The notes below the pieces were generated by a model. That model did no database searches. It saw only the letters and a program-made list of their open reading frames with translations, and was not told the origin of the DNA. Below are positions 32,306 through 41,240 of a stretch of DNA of 64,000 bases, piece after piece. Source of the stretch: Butyrivibrio hungatei NK4A153 (GTDB taxonomy: Bacteria > Bacillota > Clostridia > Lachnospirales > Lachnospiraceae); contig NZ_AUJY01000008.1 of assembly GCF_000424465.1 (NCBI RefSeq), forward strand, positions 124,001 to 188,000, in the 5' to 3' direction. Both the position numbers and the translations under genes were made by a program. How positions within the stretch are numbered: the first letter of the stretch is position 1; each line of letters starts with the position of its first letter.

Positions 32306-34345
32306 ATGGGAAATGAAATATTTGAAAATGAACAGGCCCATTTGACAAAGACCTATAATAAACTGCTGGATATTAAGAAGAATCTCGAGGAGCAGATTAC
32401 TGCCCTGAATGAGAAAGCGGTTGAAGATAAAAATGATATTCGTGACAACATCCGTTTTGATTACGCAGATGTTGAGACTACGATGGAGACTCTCGCTGAG
32501 ATTGAGGTATGGAACCGTTACATTGATACCTACAATGTTGAGAGTAATTCTTTGGGTAAAAGACTCGAGACAGTCAATAAACTTCTGGAGTCGCCTTATT
32601 TTGCAAAGATCGAGCTTGTGTTTGAAGGCGAGAGTGTGCCTGAAAGTTACTACATCGGACGAGCTGCAATCTCAGAAAACGGCTATGATCAGATGGTTGT
32701 AGACTGGAGATCTCCGATTGCCGAAGTTTACTACAATCAGGAGAACGGGCACACAAGTTACATGGTTGAGGACAGGACAATACCTGTTGACTTAAGGCTT
32801 CGTCGTCAGTTTGAGATAAATAAGGACAAGCTTGTTTCGTTTTTTGATACACAGATTGCGATTGAGGATCCGATGCTTCTTAAGTCTCTTTCGCAGACCC
32901 GCTCTGACAAGATGCAGGCTATTACAGCCACAATTCAGAAAGAGCAAAATACGGTTATCAGGTATCCCGATGTGCAGGTTCTTTTGGTGAACGGTATTGC
33001 AGGTAGTGGTAAGACTTCGGTTCTTTTGCAGAGAATAGCATATCTTTTTTATCAAAAGAGAAAGACACTTCGTCCCGAGCATGTATGTCTTTTAACCCTT
33101 AATCCGGTATTCCGCGATTATATCGACAATGTCCTTCCGGATCTTGGAGAGACCAATCCGCCGACTTTGACGTGGCATGAGTTTCTTAAGAAAGTGGGCG
33201 TTCCTTTTGCGGATAACGAATATGACGGCACAGGTGACGGAAGTTTGCAGAAGATCCATGATGCTTTGCTTACGTTGAGCCCCGAAGAGGATGATTTCTA
33301 CAATATTACTCACAACGGCAAGACTGTGATGTCAAAGAGCGATGTGTTTGATGTGGTAAAAAGATTTTCCAAATTCCCGATGGGAGTGCGCCTGATCCAG
33401 ACGGTTGCGGATGAACTTGAAGAGCGGGCCAAAAACATTCTAAGGAGCAAAGATATTTTTAATGAGGATTCCGAGAATTCGGCAGGATCTGATGCGGCTG
33501 AGGAAAACCGCATTGAAAATGACTTTGGCGGAGCGCTTAGCTTTATCAGACGTTGTAATTTCGTCAACATCAAGCATGTTGCGCAGCGTATTCTCGGAAG
33601 CGAGTATATCACTGCTGCGGAGTGGATCTATACTAAGATGGAGCTTACAGGTAAGTGTGATAGAAATGTGCGTTATGTCATGATCGACGAAGTGCAGGAT
33701 TACACTGAGGCGCAGCTCATGGTATTTAGTAAATTTTTCCCCAACGCGCGTTTTATGCTGCTTGGAGATGAGTTCCAGGCAATCAGAAAGGGCACGATTT
33801 CTTTTGGCCGGATAAAAGAGATGGCAGAAGCAGCGGGAAAAGAATTCGTGGAGCTTCCACTTATGACAAGCTACCGAAGCTCACCGGAGATAACAGAAAT
33901 GTTTGCTTCGCTCCTTCCTCAGGAAAAGAAAATGATGGTTTCATCGGTAAAGCGCTCGGGAGAAGAGATTGTTATAAAGAGCTGTGATTCCGATAGCGAG
34001 TATTATAAGGAACTTATTTCTCTTATAAATGAGTTTGAAAAGAAAGACGGCCTTACTGCAGTTATTTGCAGAAGCGGTTACAGTCTTGAAAAGATTGCCG
34101 GTGCGCTCGGAGATAAAGCACCGCAGCTTATTGCTGAAAGCGACAGTTTGCCAAAGAAAGGTGCATTTTTGATAGAGCTTGCACTTGCGAAAGGTCTTGA
34201 GTTTGATAACGTGATCCTGGCCGATGCAGATGCGGAGTCTTATCCTTCCGATGAACTCGGCAAACATTGCCTGTATACGGCTGTATCCAGAGCTACGCAG
34301 CATCTGGCTGTTTTGGCGAAAGGGAAGTTGACGGAGAATATTTAA
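32306..34345 (+). CDS. helD: HelD-like UvrD-family ATPase (RNA polymerase recycling factor)
   Basis: A 679-residue superfamily-1 helicase-type ATPase. An N-terminal coiled-coil (about 1-80; HLTKTYNKLLDIKKNLEEQI) is followed by VVDWRSPIAEVYY, a HelD hallmark. Walker A is VNGIAGSGKTSVLLQR, motif II is YVMIDEVQDYTEAQL and motif VI is LYTAVSRATQHL. Such proteins dislodge stalled RNA polymerase. The ATG at 32306 has GGAGAAATGAC before it; a longer frame from 32276 adds a Met-rich leader without support. Confidence 0.85.
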   Translation: MGNEIFENEQAHLTKTYNKLLDIKKNLEEQITALNEKAVEDKNDIRDNIRFDYADVETTMETLAEIEVWNRYIDTYNVESNSLGKRLETVNKLLESPYFAKIELVFEGESVPESYYIGRAAISENGYDQMVVDWRSPIAEVYYNQENGHTSYMVEDRTIPVDLRLRRQFEINKDKLVSFFDTQIAIEDPMLLKSLSQTRSDKMQAITATIQKEQNTVIRYPDVQVLLVNGIAGSGKTSVLLQRIAYLFYQKRKTLRPEHVCLLTLNPVFRDYIDNVLPDLGETNPPTLTWHEFLKKVGVPFADNEYDGTGDGSLQKIHDALLTLSPEEDDFYNITHNGKTVMSKSDVFDVVKRFSKFPMGVRLIQTVADELEERAKNILRSKDIFNEDSENSAGSDAAEENRIENDFGGALSFIRRCNFVNIKHVAQRILGSEYITAAEWIYTKMELTGKCDRNVRYVMIDEVQDYTEAQLMVFSKFFPNARFMLLGDEFQAIRKGTISFGRIKEMAEAAGKEFVELPLMTSYRSSPEITEMFASLLPQEKKMMVSSVKRSGEEIVIKSCDSDSEYYKELISLINEFEKKDGLTAVICRSGYSLEKIAGALGDKAPQLIAESDSLPKKGAFLIELALAKGLEFDNVILADADAESYPSDELGKHCLYTAVSRATQHLAVLAKGKLTENI

Positions 34346-34444
34346 GAAATCCTTGAGTTTGGAAAAGGTTGTGAGCCTTCGGCGGACTTTCATGCAGAAG
34401 GCTTAAAAAACCGCTTGCATGGCGGGCTTATCGATGTTAGCATG

Positions 34445-34601
34445 TAATAGTATGATATCTTAGATGAAATTACAGAAATCCGCACTTGCTGCGGATTTCG
34501 TGAGAAAGTGATTCAAGAGTCAACCAAGCCCCATCGACGAAGTCGATTTTAATTGGCTTGGTTTATACATTCTTGAACTTCATGTTCAAGAATGTATAAA
34601 A
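34445..34601. repeat. Triple-hairpin element, copy 3 (157 bp)
   Basis: Same sequence family as 21206-21362, starting at TAATAGTATGATATCTTA. Arms: GAAATCCGCA/TGCGGATTTC, outer CCAAGCC/GGCTTGG with inner ATCGAC/GTCGAT, and TACATTCTTGAAC/GTTCAAGAATGTA. In the last hairpin both arms changed relative to copy 2 (G/C pair to A/T pair), which keeps the pairing. The gap 34346-34909 also contains a terminator and a GTCCC repeat but no gene. Confidence 0.85.
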
Positions 34602-34769
34602 GTATAAAGAAAGAACGCGTAGCGTTTAGGTGAGGATATGTACAGAAGATAATTAGTTTAGGTGAACACTATCAGTGATGATGAGGCTGCTTACGGCGGC
34701 TGTTTTGTGTGCGCTTAATCTGGATTATCATGCATGTTTAGCCTATATGTAATGTGGGTCTATTTGTGT

Positions 34770-34806
34770 GAGTCTATTTTGCGTATGCAGAATAGGCTTT
34801 TTCTTT
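34770..34806 (+). terminator. Terminator-like hairpin upstream of the ABC-F gene
   Basis: AGTCTATTTTGC pairs, with G-T pairs, to GCAGAATAGGCT, followed by TTTTTC. The hairpin with T-run sits about 100 bases ahead of the ABC-F start, so attenuation of that gene is possible. Confidence 0.6.
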
Positions 34807-34813
34807 TTCCATA

Positions 34814-34846
34814 TGGTCCCAGGGGACGGGGGTAGTGGACCATTTT
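34814..34846 (-). repeat. GTCCC/GGGAC dispersed repeat, copy 3
   Basis: TGGTCCCAGGGGACGGGGG with GTAGTGGACCA. In this copy TGGTCC and GGACCA can pair as outer arms and GTCCC/GGGAC as a short inner palindrome. Confidence 0.75.
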
Positions 34847-34909
34847 GGCGAGCGAATGCGAGAGCAGAGCTTCCTTACGTACTCATCATTTTACCTTTGG
34901 AGGAACAAT

Positions 34910-36451
34910 ATGCTTAACGTAAAAAACTTAACAATAACGCACCGCAAGGACCTGCGCGTCATTCTTGATAAATTCAATTTGACTCTAAACGACGGCGATA
35001 AGGCTGTGATAATCGGCGAGGAGGGCAACGGCAAATCTACGCTGATGAAATGGATATACGATCCGGAGCTTGCGGAAGAGTACGCGGAGTGCGAAGGCGA
35101 GAGAATTCTTGGCTACGAAGTCCTTGGCTATCTGCCGCAGGAACTTCCTGAATGGGAAAAAGAAAAAACTCTTTATGATTACTTTTCGGAAGCCGGGAGC
35201 TTTTTTGACAAGACACCGAAAGAACTCTCGGAGATGGCGAATGAATTCCGGGTTTCTAAGGATTTCTTTTACGCAGATCAAAAGATGGGGAGCCTTTCCG
35301 GTGGCGAAAAAGTAAAGGCGCAGCTGATGCGTATACTGATTGACGAGCCGACGGTTCTGCTTTTAGATGAACCGTCAAATGATATCGACATAAGCACGCT
35401 GGAACTTCTTGAGAGGCTGATAAATGGGTGGAAGCACATAGTTCTTTTCATCTCGCATGACGAGACGCTTATTGAAAACACGGCCAATGTGATAATTCAT
35501 ATCGAGCAGATCATGCGCAAGACCAAGAGCCGTTACGTGGTCGTGAAGGACAACTACAGGCATTACATTGCGCATAGAGCGGAGGCTTTCGAGAGGCAGG
35601 AGCAGCTTGCGCTTAATGACCGTAAGGAAAAGAAGCTTCGTGACGAGAGATACAACAGGATTCATGATAAGGTTGAGCGGGCGCTTTCGAATGTTTCGCG
35701 GCAGGAGCCGGGAGTCGGAAAGATGCTTAAGGATAAAATGCGCGCGGTGAAGTCGATGGAAAAGCGCTTTGAGAAGCAGGATGCGAACATGACGGAGCGG
35801 CCTGAGCAGGAGGAGGCAATCTTTTTTAAACTGGGAAAAGAAAATTCGAGGATGCCGGCAGGTAAGACGGTTATCGAGTTTTCTCTTGATGAGCTGGTTG
35901 CGCCCGATGGTTCAAAGGTCTTGGCAAAAGATATTTTTCTAAGGGTAAGAGGACCTGAGAAGGTATGCATTGTTGGAACAAATGGAGTTGGGAAAACTAC
36001 GCTTCTTAGGTTGATTGCGGATGAACTTCTGGCAAGAGAAGACCTGAGGGTACAGTATATGCCGCAGAATTATGAGGATTTGCTTGATCTTGATGTGACG
36101 CCGGTGGAATTTTTGGATGACACGGGAGATAAGGAGGTTCGCACGCGCATAAGGACTTATCTTGGTTCGCTTAAATATACCGCAGATGAGATGGAGCATC
36201 CTATTCGTGAGCTTTCGGGCGGGCAGAAGGCGAAAGTGTTGCTTCTTAAGATGAGTCTTTCCGATGCGAATGTGCTTGTTTTGGATGAGCCAACGCGTAA
36301 CTTCTCGCCACTTTCGGGACCTGTTATCAGGAAGATGATAGCTTCTTTTCCGGGCGCGGTGATCAGCATATCGCATGATAGGAAGTATATTGAGGAAGTG
36401 TGCACGAAGAAGTATTTACTTACGAGAGAGGGACTTGAGGAAACTAAATGA
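34910..36451 (+). CDS. ABC-F family ATP-binding protein
   Basis: A 513-residue protein with two ABC ATPase domains and no membrane segments. The first has GEEGNGKSTLMKW and LSGGEKVKAQL then LLLDEPSNDID. The linker (about 200-320) is basic and helical. The second has GTNGVGKTTLLRL, LSGGQKAKVLL and LVLDEPTRNFSPLSGPVI. ABC-F proteins act on the ribosome, either in translation or in antibiotic protection. The ATG at 34910 follows TTTGGAGGAACAAT. The alternative start at 34835 lies in the repeat and was rejected. Confidence 0.9.
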   Translation: MLNVKNLTITHRKDLRVILDKFNLTLNDGDKAVIIGEEGNGKSTLMKWIYDPELAEEYAECEGERILGYEVLGYLPQELPEWEKEKTLYDYFSEAGSFFDKTPKELSEMANEFRVSKDFFYADQKMGSLSGGEKVKAQLMRILIDEPTVLLLDEPSNDIDISTLELLERLINGWKHIVLFISHDETLIENTANVIIHIEQIMRKTKSRYVVVKDNYRHYIAHRAEAFERQEQLALNDRKEKKLRDERYNRIHDKVERALSNVSRQEPGVGKMLKDKMRAVKSMEKRFEKQDANMTERPEQEEAIFFKLGKENSRMPAGKTVIEFSLDELVAPDGSKVLAKDIFLRVRGPEKVCIVGTNGVGKTTLLRLIADELLAREDLRVQYMPQNYEDLLDLDVTPVEFLDDTGDKEVRTRIRTYLGSLKYTADEMEHPIRELSGGQKAKVLLLKMSLSDANVLVLDEPTRNFSPLSGPVIRKMIASFPGAVISISHDRKYIEEVCTKKYLLTREGLEETK

Positions 36452-36496
36452 ACACGGAATATTGGATGAAACATATATATAATTCGTGGAAGATAT

Positions 36497-36945
36497 GTAC
36501 GGTGCAGGGAAGTGAATAAGCACCGTACAGAGGAGCGGCGTATGATGCGTGCGGTGCAGAAAAGTGAAAGAGCACCGCACAGATGAGCGGCATAAGATAT
36601 GTACGGTGCAGAAAAACTAATATGCACTGTACAGGAAAGTCGTGGAAGATATGTGCGGTGCGGGGAAGTAAATTAGCACCGCACAGATGAGCGGCATAAG
36701 ATGTGTACGGTGCAGGGAAGTAAATTAGCACCGCACAGATGAGCGGCATAAGATATATACGGTGCAGAAAAGCTAATATGCACCGTACAGGAAAGTCGTG
36801 GAAGATATGTACGGTGCGGGGAAGTGAATAAGCACCGCACACAGGCGCGGGATAAGATCTGTACGGTGCAGGGAAGTAAATTAGCACCGCACAGATGAGC
36901 GACAGAAGATGCGTACGGTACAGGCAGACGTAAAATGGACCGTAC
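36497..36945. repeat. Tandem hairpin array, family F (9 units of 52 bp)
   Basis: Nine units spaced exactly 52 bases from 36497. Arms change together: units 1 and 3-like have GTACGGTGC with GCACCGTAC, units 2 and 4 have GTGCGGTGC with GCACCGCAC, and unit 9 has GTACGGT with ACCGTAC. Spacers alternate between AGATGAGCGGCATAAGATAT and AGGAAAGTCGTGGAAGATAT types. The paired changes argue that the hairpin itself is maintained. A long minus-strand frame across it is a by-product. It fills 36452-36969. Confidence 0.9.
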
Positions 36946-36969
36946 AGAATTTTGGAGGACAGAATAGAA

Positions 36970-37515
36970 ATGAAATATAACAAGATTATTACTTTAAAAA
37001 ACGGAAGAGAGGCACTTCTTCGAAACGGCGAATATGCTGATGGCGAGGCTGTTTTTGTGAATTTTAATGAGACTCATGCGGAGACGGATTATCTTTTATC
37101 CTATCCTGATGAAAATAGTTTCGATGCGCAGCAGGAGGCGGAGTTCCTTAAGGAGAAAACGGAGAGTCCAAATGAGATTGAGATAGTTGCAGTGGTAGAC
37201 GGTGTTGCCGCCGGAACAGCTGGTATCGAAGCGGTTGGATCAAAGTACAAGCTTAAGCACCGCGCAGAGCTTGGAATTGCTATTTTGAAGGAGTATTGGG
37301 GGCTTGGGCTTGGCAAGGCTCTTATGGAGGCTTGCATAGAATGTGCCAAAGAAGCAGGCTACACGCAGCTGGAATTAAATGCTGTTGCAGAGAATGAAAG
37401 AGCGGTGGCATTATACAAGAAGATGGGATTTGTGGAGTATGGCCGCAATCCCAGAGGTTTTAACTCAAGAGTAAGCGGGTATCAGGAAGTTGTATATATG
37501 TTGCTTGAGCTGTGA
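36970..37515 (+). CDS. GNAT acetyltransferase (RimJ/RimL-like)
   Basis: A 181-residue GNAT with AELGIAILKEYWGLGLGKAL (the acetyl-CoA loop G-L-G-x-G-K/A), LELNAVAENERAVALYKKMG and GFVEYGRNPRGF. The N-terminus NKIITLKNGREALLRN matches ribosomal-protein or small-molecule GNATs. The ATG at 36970 follows TTGGAGGACAGAATAGAA. It comes directly after the family-F array. Confidence 0.87.
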   Translation: MKYNKIITLKNGREALLRNGEYADGEAVFVNFNETHAETDYLLSYPDENSFDAQQEAEFLKEKTESPNEIEIVAVVDGVAAGTAGIEAVGSKYKLKHRAELGIAILKEYWGLGLGKALMEACIECAKEAGYTQLELNAVAENERAVALYKKMGFVEYGRNPRGFNSRVSGYQEVVYMLLEL

Positions 37516-37540
37516 CAAGTTATAAGGAAGGGTTTGTAAT

Positions 37541-38400
37541 ATGACAATCGAAAAGAATTACAGAGATAACGAATATCTCAGAAATTCCTTCAATGAGCTT
37601 GCAGGCAAGGTGTTTGGCGGCTGAATTTTGAAGGTTGGTACCGGAATGGCTTTTGGAAAGATAATTACATTCCGTATTCGGTTGTGGCTGACGGGAAGAT
37701 TGTTTCGAATGTTTCGGTGAATGCTTGCAATATGAATTATGACGGCAGAATTGTTAAGCTTATCCAGATTGGAACGGTAATGACCGATCCTGATTACAGG
37801 GGGAGGGGATACGCAAGGATGCTGATGGAGAAGATTGTTGAAGACTACGAAAACAAAGTTGATGGAATATATCTTTTTGCAAACGATTCTGTCGTTGATT
37901 TCTATCCTAAGTTTGGCTTTCGAAAGAGTAGAGAATTTCAGTTTAGTAAGGCTGTTAATAATGATGCAGAGCGGACTGCGCAGCTTGTTCCAATGTCGGA
38001 AAAGAGAGATTGGGACAAAATGGTGCAAATTCTTAATCAAACCGAGCAAAATGCCAAGGTGTATATGGTTTCCAACGCTGGGCTGTACATGTTTTACCTG
38101 GCTCAGTTCATGAGGGAAAATACTTTTTATATCGAGGATTGTGACAGTTATGCGATTGCAGAGATTGAGGACGATACTTTGATTCTTCATGCCGTTGTCG
38201 GTAGTGGCGCGATAGACCGCGTGATATCTGCTTTTGGAAAAGAAATTAAGAAAGTCATTCTCGCATTTACACCGAACGATTCGACAGGTTATGATAAGAG
38301 CGAGGTTGTAGAGGAAGATACACATCTTTTTGTAAGAGGGAAGTTCTTCGACGAAAACGGTGAGGATGAGTTTATGTTTCAGGCGATAACGCACGCTTGA
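37541..38400 (+). pseudogene. GNAT acetyltransferase with frameshift
   Basis: The first 27 codons (37541-37621) read MTIEKNYRDNEYLRNSFNEL and AGKVFGG, then TGA. The next frame starts immediately with LNFEGWYRNGFWKDNYIPYS and continues to 38400 through GTVMTDPDYRGRGYARMLME, a GNAT acetyl-CoA loop, plus a C-terminal domain. A single-base loss near 37620 explains the break; a sequencing error cannot be excluded. GGAAGGGTTTGTAAT precedes the first ATG. Confidence 0.75.
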
Positions 38401-38438
38401 TGGGAAAGCACATGAATAGTGCTTAAGAGGGAGATTTT

Positions 38439-38903
38439 ATGTCAGACAGCATTGCTTATAACTGGACAGACGGAAGTAATAAGGATTTTCAGGAGTTTTA
38501 TAGAAAGACAGAGGAATATTACAGCAAGATTGTTGGCGGAATAGAGAACAGAAGAGCTTTTGTGCCATATAACCATTCTGACGGAATACCCAATGTGCTT
38601 ATTGCATATATCGGGGATGTTGCCGTTGCATGCGCAGGATTTAAGCCGTATTCGAACGATGATGCTGAGATTAAGCGTGTTTGGGTGGAACCTGATTACA
38701 GAGGCAGGCACATTGCCAAAGATTTAATGAAGCAGATTGAAGATAGAGTTAGAGAATTTGGATATAAAAGAACAATTCTTCAAACAAGAGCGATAATGGC
38801 TGATGCTGTTGGACTTTATGAGAAGCTTGGCTACAGCAAAATCGAGAATTATCCGCCGTATGATAATCTGGTCGGAGCGGTGTGTATGGCAAAAAATCTG
38901 TGA
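38439..38903 (+). CDS. GNAT acetyltransferase
   Basis: A 154-residue GNAT with AEIKRVWVEPDYRGRHIAKDL (loop R-x-x-x-A), REFGYKRTILQTRAIM and GLYEKLGYSKIENYPPYD. The pattern is typical of the large family of uncharacterised bacterial GNATs. GAGGGAGATTTT precedes the ATG. Confidence 0.87.
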   Translation: MSDSIAYNWTDGSNKDFQEFYRKTEEYYSKIVGGIENRRAFVPYNHSDGIPNVLIAYIGDVAVACAGFKPYSNDDAEIKRVWVEPDYRGRHIAKDLMKQIEDRVREFGYKRTILQTRAIMADAVGLYEKLGYSKIENYPPYDNLVGAVCMAKNL

Positions 38904-38932
38904 AAAACGGTATATATTATATGTTGTGCAAT

Positions 38933-38964
38933 AATGGACCACAACCCCCGTCCCTATGGACCAA
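38933..38964 (+). repeat. GTCCC/GGGAC dispersed repeat, copy 4
   Basis: AATGGACCACAACCCCCGTC with CCTATGGACCA. It lies in the 90-base gap before the MATE gene and would encode residues MDHNPRPYGPK if translation began early. Confidence 0.8.
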
Positions 38965-38993
38965 AAGGACGGATACCAACGAAAGAGAAACTC

Positions 38994-40358
38994 ATGGAAG
39001 ATAAGAAATTTCTTTTTGAAAAAGATAATATACCGCATGCGCTGGGAGTGATGGCGCTTCCGGCGATTGCGAGTCAGCTGATTGCACTGATATATAACCT
39101 TGCGGATACGTGGTTTGTCGGAAGGACAAATAATCCGTACATGGTGGCGGCTTGTTCTCTGGTGATGCCGATTTATATGCTGACAATTGTGATATCAAAT
39201 ATCTTTGGAGCTGGTGGAGGTACGCTTATTGCGCGCCTTATCGGTGCGGGTAATGATGAAGAAGCATCGAAAGTGTCAGCGGCCTGTATATGTATGGCGC
39301 TGGGAGTCGGATGCCTTTTCTCATTACTTAGTTTGATAGGGATGACGAAGATACTTGTTTTTCTTGGGGCGAGCGAAAATGTGCTTGAGTTTTCCAGGCA
39401 GTACATGCTTTTTGTGGTTGTTATCGGTGGAGTACCGTTTATTTTCAGCAGCACGGTTTCATCAATGCTAAGAAGCATAGGACTTTCGGCAAAGGCATCG
39501 TTTGGGCTTAGTATGGGCGGCGTGCTTAATACTGTGCTTGATCCTATTTTTATGTTTGTGATTTTGCCTGACGGAAAGCAGGTTATGGGTGCCGCGCTTG
39601 CAACTATGCTAAGTAATATTGTGGTTTCGGTGTATTTTATCGTTACTTACCATAAGGCGGGAAAAGAAACTATTCTCAGATTTAGGACAAACGGCGAATA
39701 TCCTTCGAGAGAGTCTTTTTACTCAATATTTGGAGTGGGAATTCCTGCGGCTGTGGGAGTGCTTCTTTTTGACCTGTGTACGATCGTGATAAATCGCCTG
39801 TCAGCGTCGTATGGCGATGTTGAGCTGGCCGCCATCGGAATTGTGCTTAAAGCCGAGCGTCTGCCGCTTAATATCGGAATCGGTATCTGCATGGGCATGG
39901 TTCCGCTGATCGCGTACAGTTATTCTTCGGGCGATAGAAAAAGAATGGACGGAATTTTCAGATTCGGCAGAGTAGTGGGGCTTGCGATAGGAGTTGTGAG
40001 TGTGATCTTGTATTATGCATTTGCGCCTTTGATCATGAGGGCATTTATCGGAGATCCCGACACGGTGCGCTTTGGAACGCAGTTCCTTCGTGCGAGGTGC
40101 TTTGCAACGCCGCTGATGTTCCTTTGCTTTTCGATGGTTCATTTTGCACAGGCAATCGGGCGCGGAAAAGAATCTTTTTGGCTTGCCGTGATAAGACAGA
40201 TTGTCTTTAACATACCTATCCTGATCCTGTTTAACCGTCTGTTTGGAATGACGGGAATTGTGTGGACGCAGGCTGTCGCGGATATGTTTACGGTCATTGC
40301 TTCATACATTATTTATGCAAGGATAAGGAAACATGAAGGTTGGCCGGCGGGAGTGTGA
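38994..40358 (+). CDS. MATE-family multidrug/metabolite exporter
   Basis: A 454-residue membrane protein with twelve predicted helices in two halves. Recognisable are PAIASQLIALIYNLADTWFV, IFGAGGGTLIARLIGAG, ASENVLEFSRQYM and the second-half GVGIPAAVGVLLF. MATE proteins exchange Na+ or H+ for drugs or metabolites. The ATG at 38994 follows AAAGAGAAACTC. Starting at 38934 would use the dispersed repeat as an N-terminus and was rejected because there is no ribosome site there. Confidence 0.88.
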   Translation: MEDKKFLFEKDNIPHALGVMALPAIASQLIALIYNLADTWFVGRTNNPYMVAACSLVMPIYMLTIVISNIFGAGGGTLIARLIGAGNDEEASKVSAACICMALGVGCLFSLLSLIGMTKILVFLGASENVLEFSRQYMLFVVVIGGVPFIFSSTVSSMLRSIGLSAKASFGLSMGGVLNTVLDPIFMFVILPDGKQVMGAALATMLSNIVVSVYFIVTYHKAGKETILRFRTNGEYPSRESFYSIFGVGIPAAVGVLLFDLCTIVINRLSASYGDVELAAIGIVLKAERLPLNIGIGICMGMVPLIAYSYSSGDRKRMDGIFRFGRVVGLAIGVVSVILYYAFAPLIMRAFIGDPDTVRFGTQFLRARCFATPLMFLCFSMVHFAQAIGRGKESFWLAVIRQIVFNIPILILFNRLFGMTGIVWTQAVADMFTVIASYIIYARIRKHEGWPAGV

Positions 40359-40364
40359 CAGAGT

Positions 40365-41240
40365 ATGAAGATTTTAGTTGTTGGTGGGACGAGATTTTTT
40401 GGCATTCCTATGGTGAATGCGCTTATAAATGCGGGGCATGATGTGACGGTCGCGACGCGCGGGAATAATGCGCTTAGTTTTTGCGGGAGCGTTAGGCATA
40501 TTGTTATGGACAGGACTGATACGGAAAGTGTCAAAAGAGCTGTAGGTGACGGGAGTTTTGAAGTGGTAATTGACAAGGTTGCGTACAGTTCAAATGATGT
40601 GAGAGCTCTTTTGCCCAATATCAAGTGTGATAGGTATATTCAGATGTCGACGTGCTCGGTTTATGCGAAAGATGCGCCGCTTATTGGAGAAAATGAGTTT
40701 GATGCCGCTAAGTATCCGCTGGTGTGGGCGTACAGAACGGAGGATTATGACGAGTCCAAACGGCAGGCGGAAAGGGCGACTTATGAGTTCATGGACGCTG
40801 GGAAGTGCGTGTTTGTCAGGTATCCCATCGTGCTGGGCGAAAATGACTATACCGGAAGGCTTCGGTTTTATGTAGAGCATATCATGAATGAGTTGCCGAT
40901 GTTTGTGGATGACCTTGATTATGGGATTTCTTTTATCCATGAAAAAGAAGCAGGCGAGTTTATCGCGTTTCTTACAAGTGCCGATGTGTGCGGGCCGATA
41001 AATGGCTGCTCTAAGGGAATTGTCAAGATTTCTGAGCTTATCGGTTATATTGAAAAGAAAACCGGAAAGGCTGCGGTTTACAGCAAAGATGGTGACGTGG
41101 CTCCTTATAATGGACTTGAAAATGACATGAGCCTTGATACGCAGAAAGCGCGGGCGCTGGGATTTGAGTTTTCGGAGCTTGGTGATTGGATTTATGAGCT
41201 GATGGATTATGAGATTGATATGGTGGAGAGGTGTGTATGA
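40365..41240 (+). CDS. NAD-dependent epimerase/dehydratase (extended SDR)
   Basis: A 291-residue SDR protein. MKILVVGGTRFFGIPMVNAL is the nucleotide-binding G-x-x-x-F-G-like segment, with RGNNALSF after it. The usual Y-x-x-x-K is replaced by YDESKRQAE with an upstream Ser/Thr. It most likely works on a nucleotide sugar or other small metabolite. Its last codons overlap crcB by 4 bp. Confidence 0.85.
   Translation: MKILVVGGTRFFGIPMVNALINAGHDVTVATRGNNALSFCGSVRHIVMDRTDTESVKRAVGDGSFEVVIDKVAYSSNDVRALLPNIKCDRYIQMSTCSVYAKDAPLIGENEFDAAKYPLVWAYRTEDYDESKRQAERATYEFMDAGKCVFVRYPIVLGENDYTGRLRFYVEHIMNELPMFVDDLDYGISFIHEKEAGEFIAFLTSADVCGPINGCSKGIVKISELIGYIEKKTGKAAVYSKDGDVAPYNGLENDMSLDTQKARALGFEFSELGDWIYELMDYEIDMVERCV

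Noticed and set aside
36497-36945. CRISPR array
   Set aside because: The 'spacers' are themselves repeated with two types only, units contain inverted arms, and there are no cas genes in the window. The same applies to the other arrays.
36444-36983. 179-codon minus-strand frame
   Set aside because: It runs through the 52-bp hairpin array and consists of repeats; no start signal and no family.
41150-41240. Fluoride riboswitch controlling crcB
   Set aside because: crcB overlaps the upstream gene by 4 bp and no crcB-motif RNA fold was seen in the operon leader before 40365.
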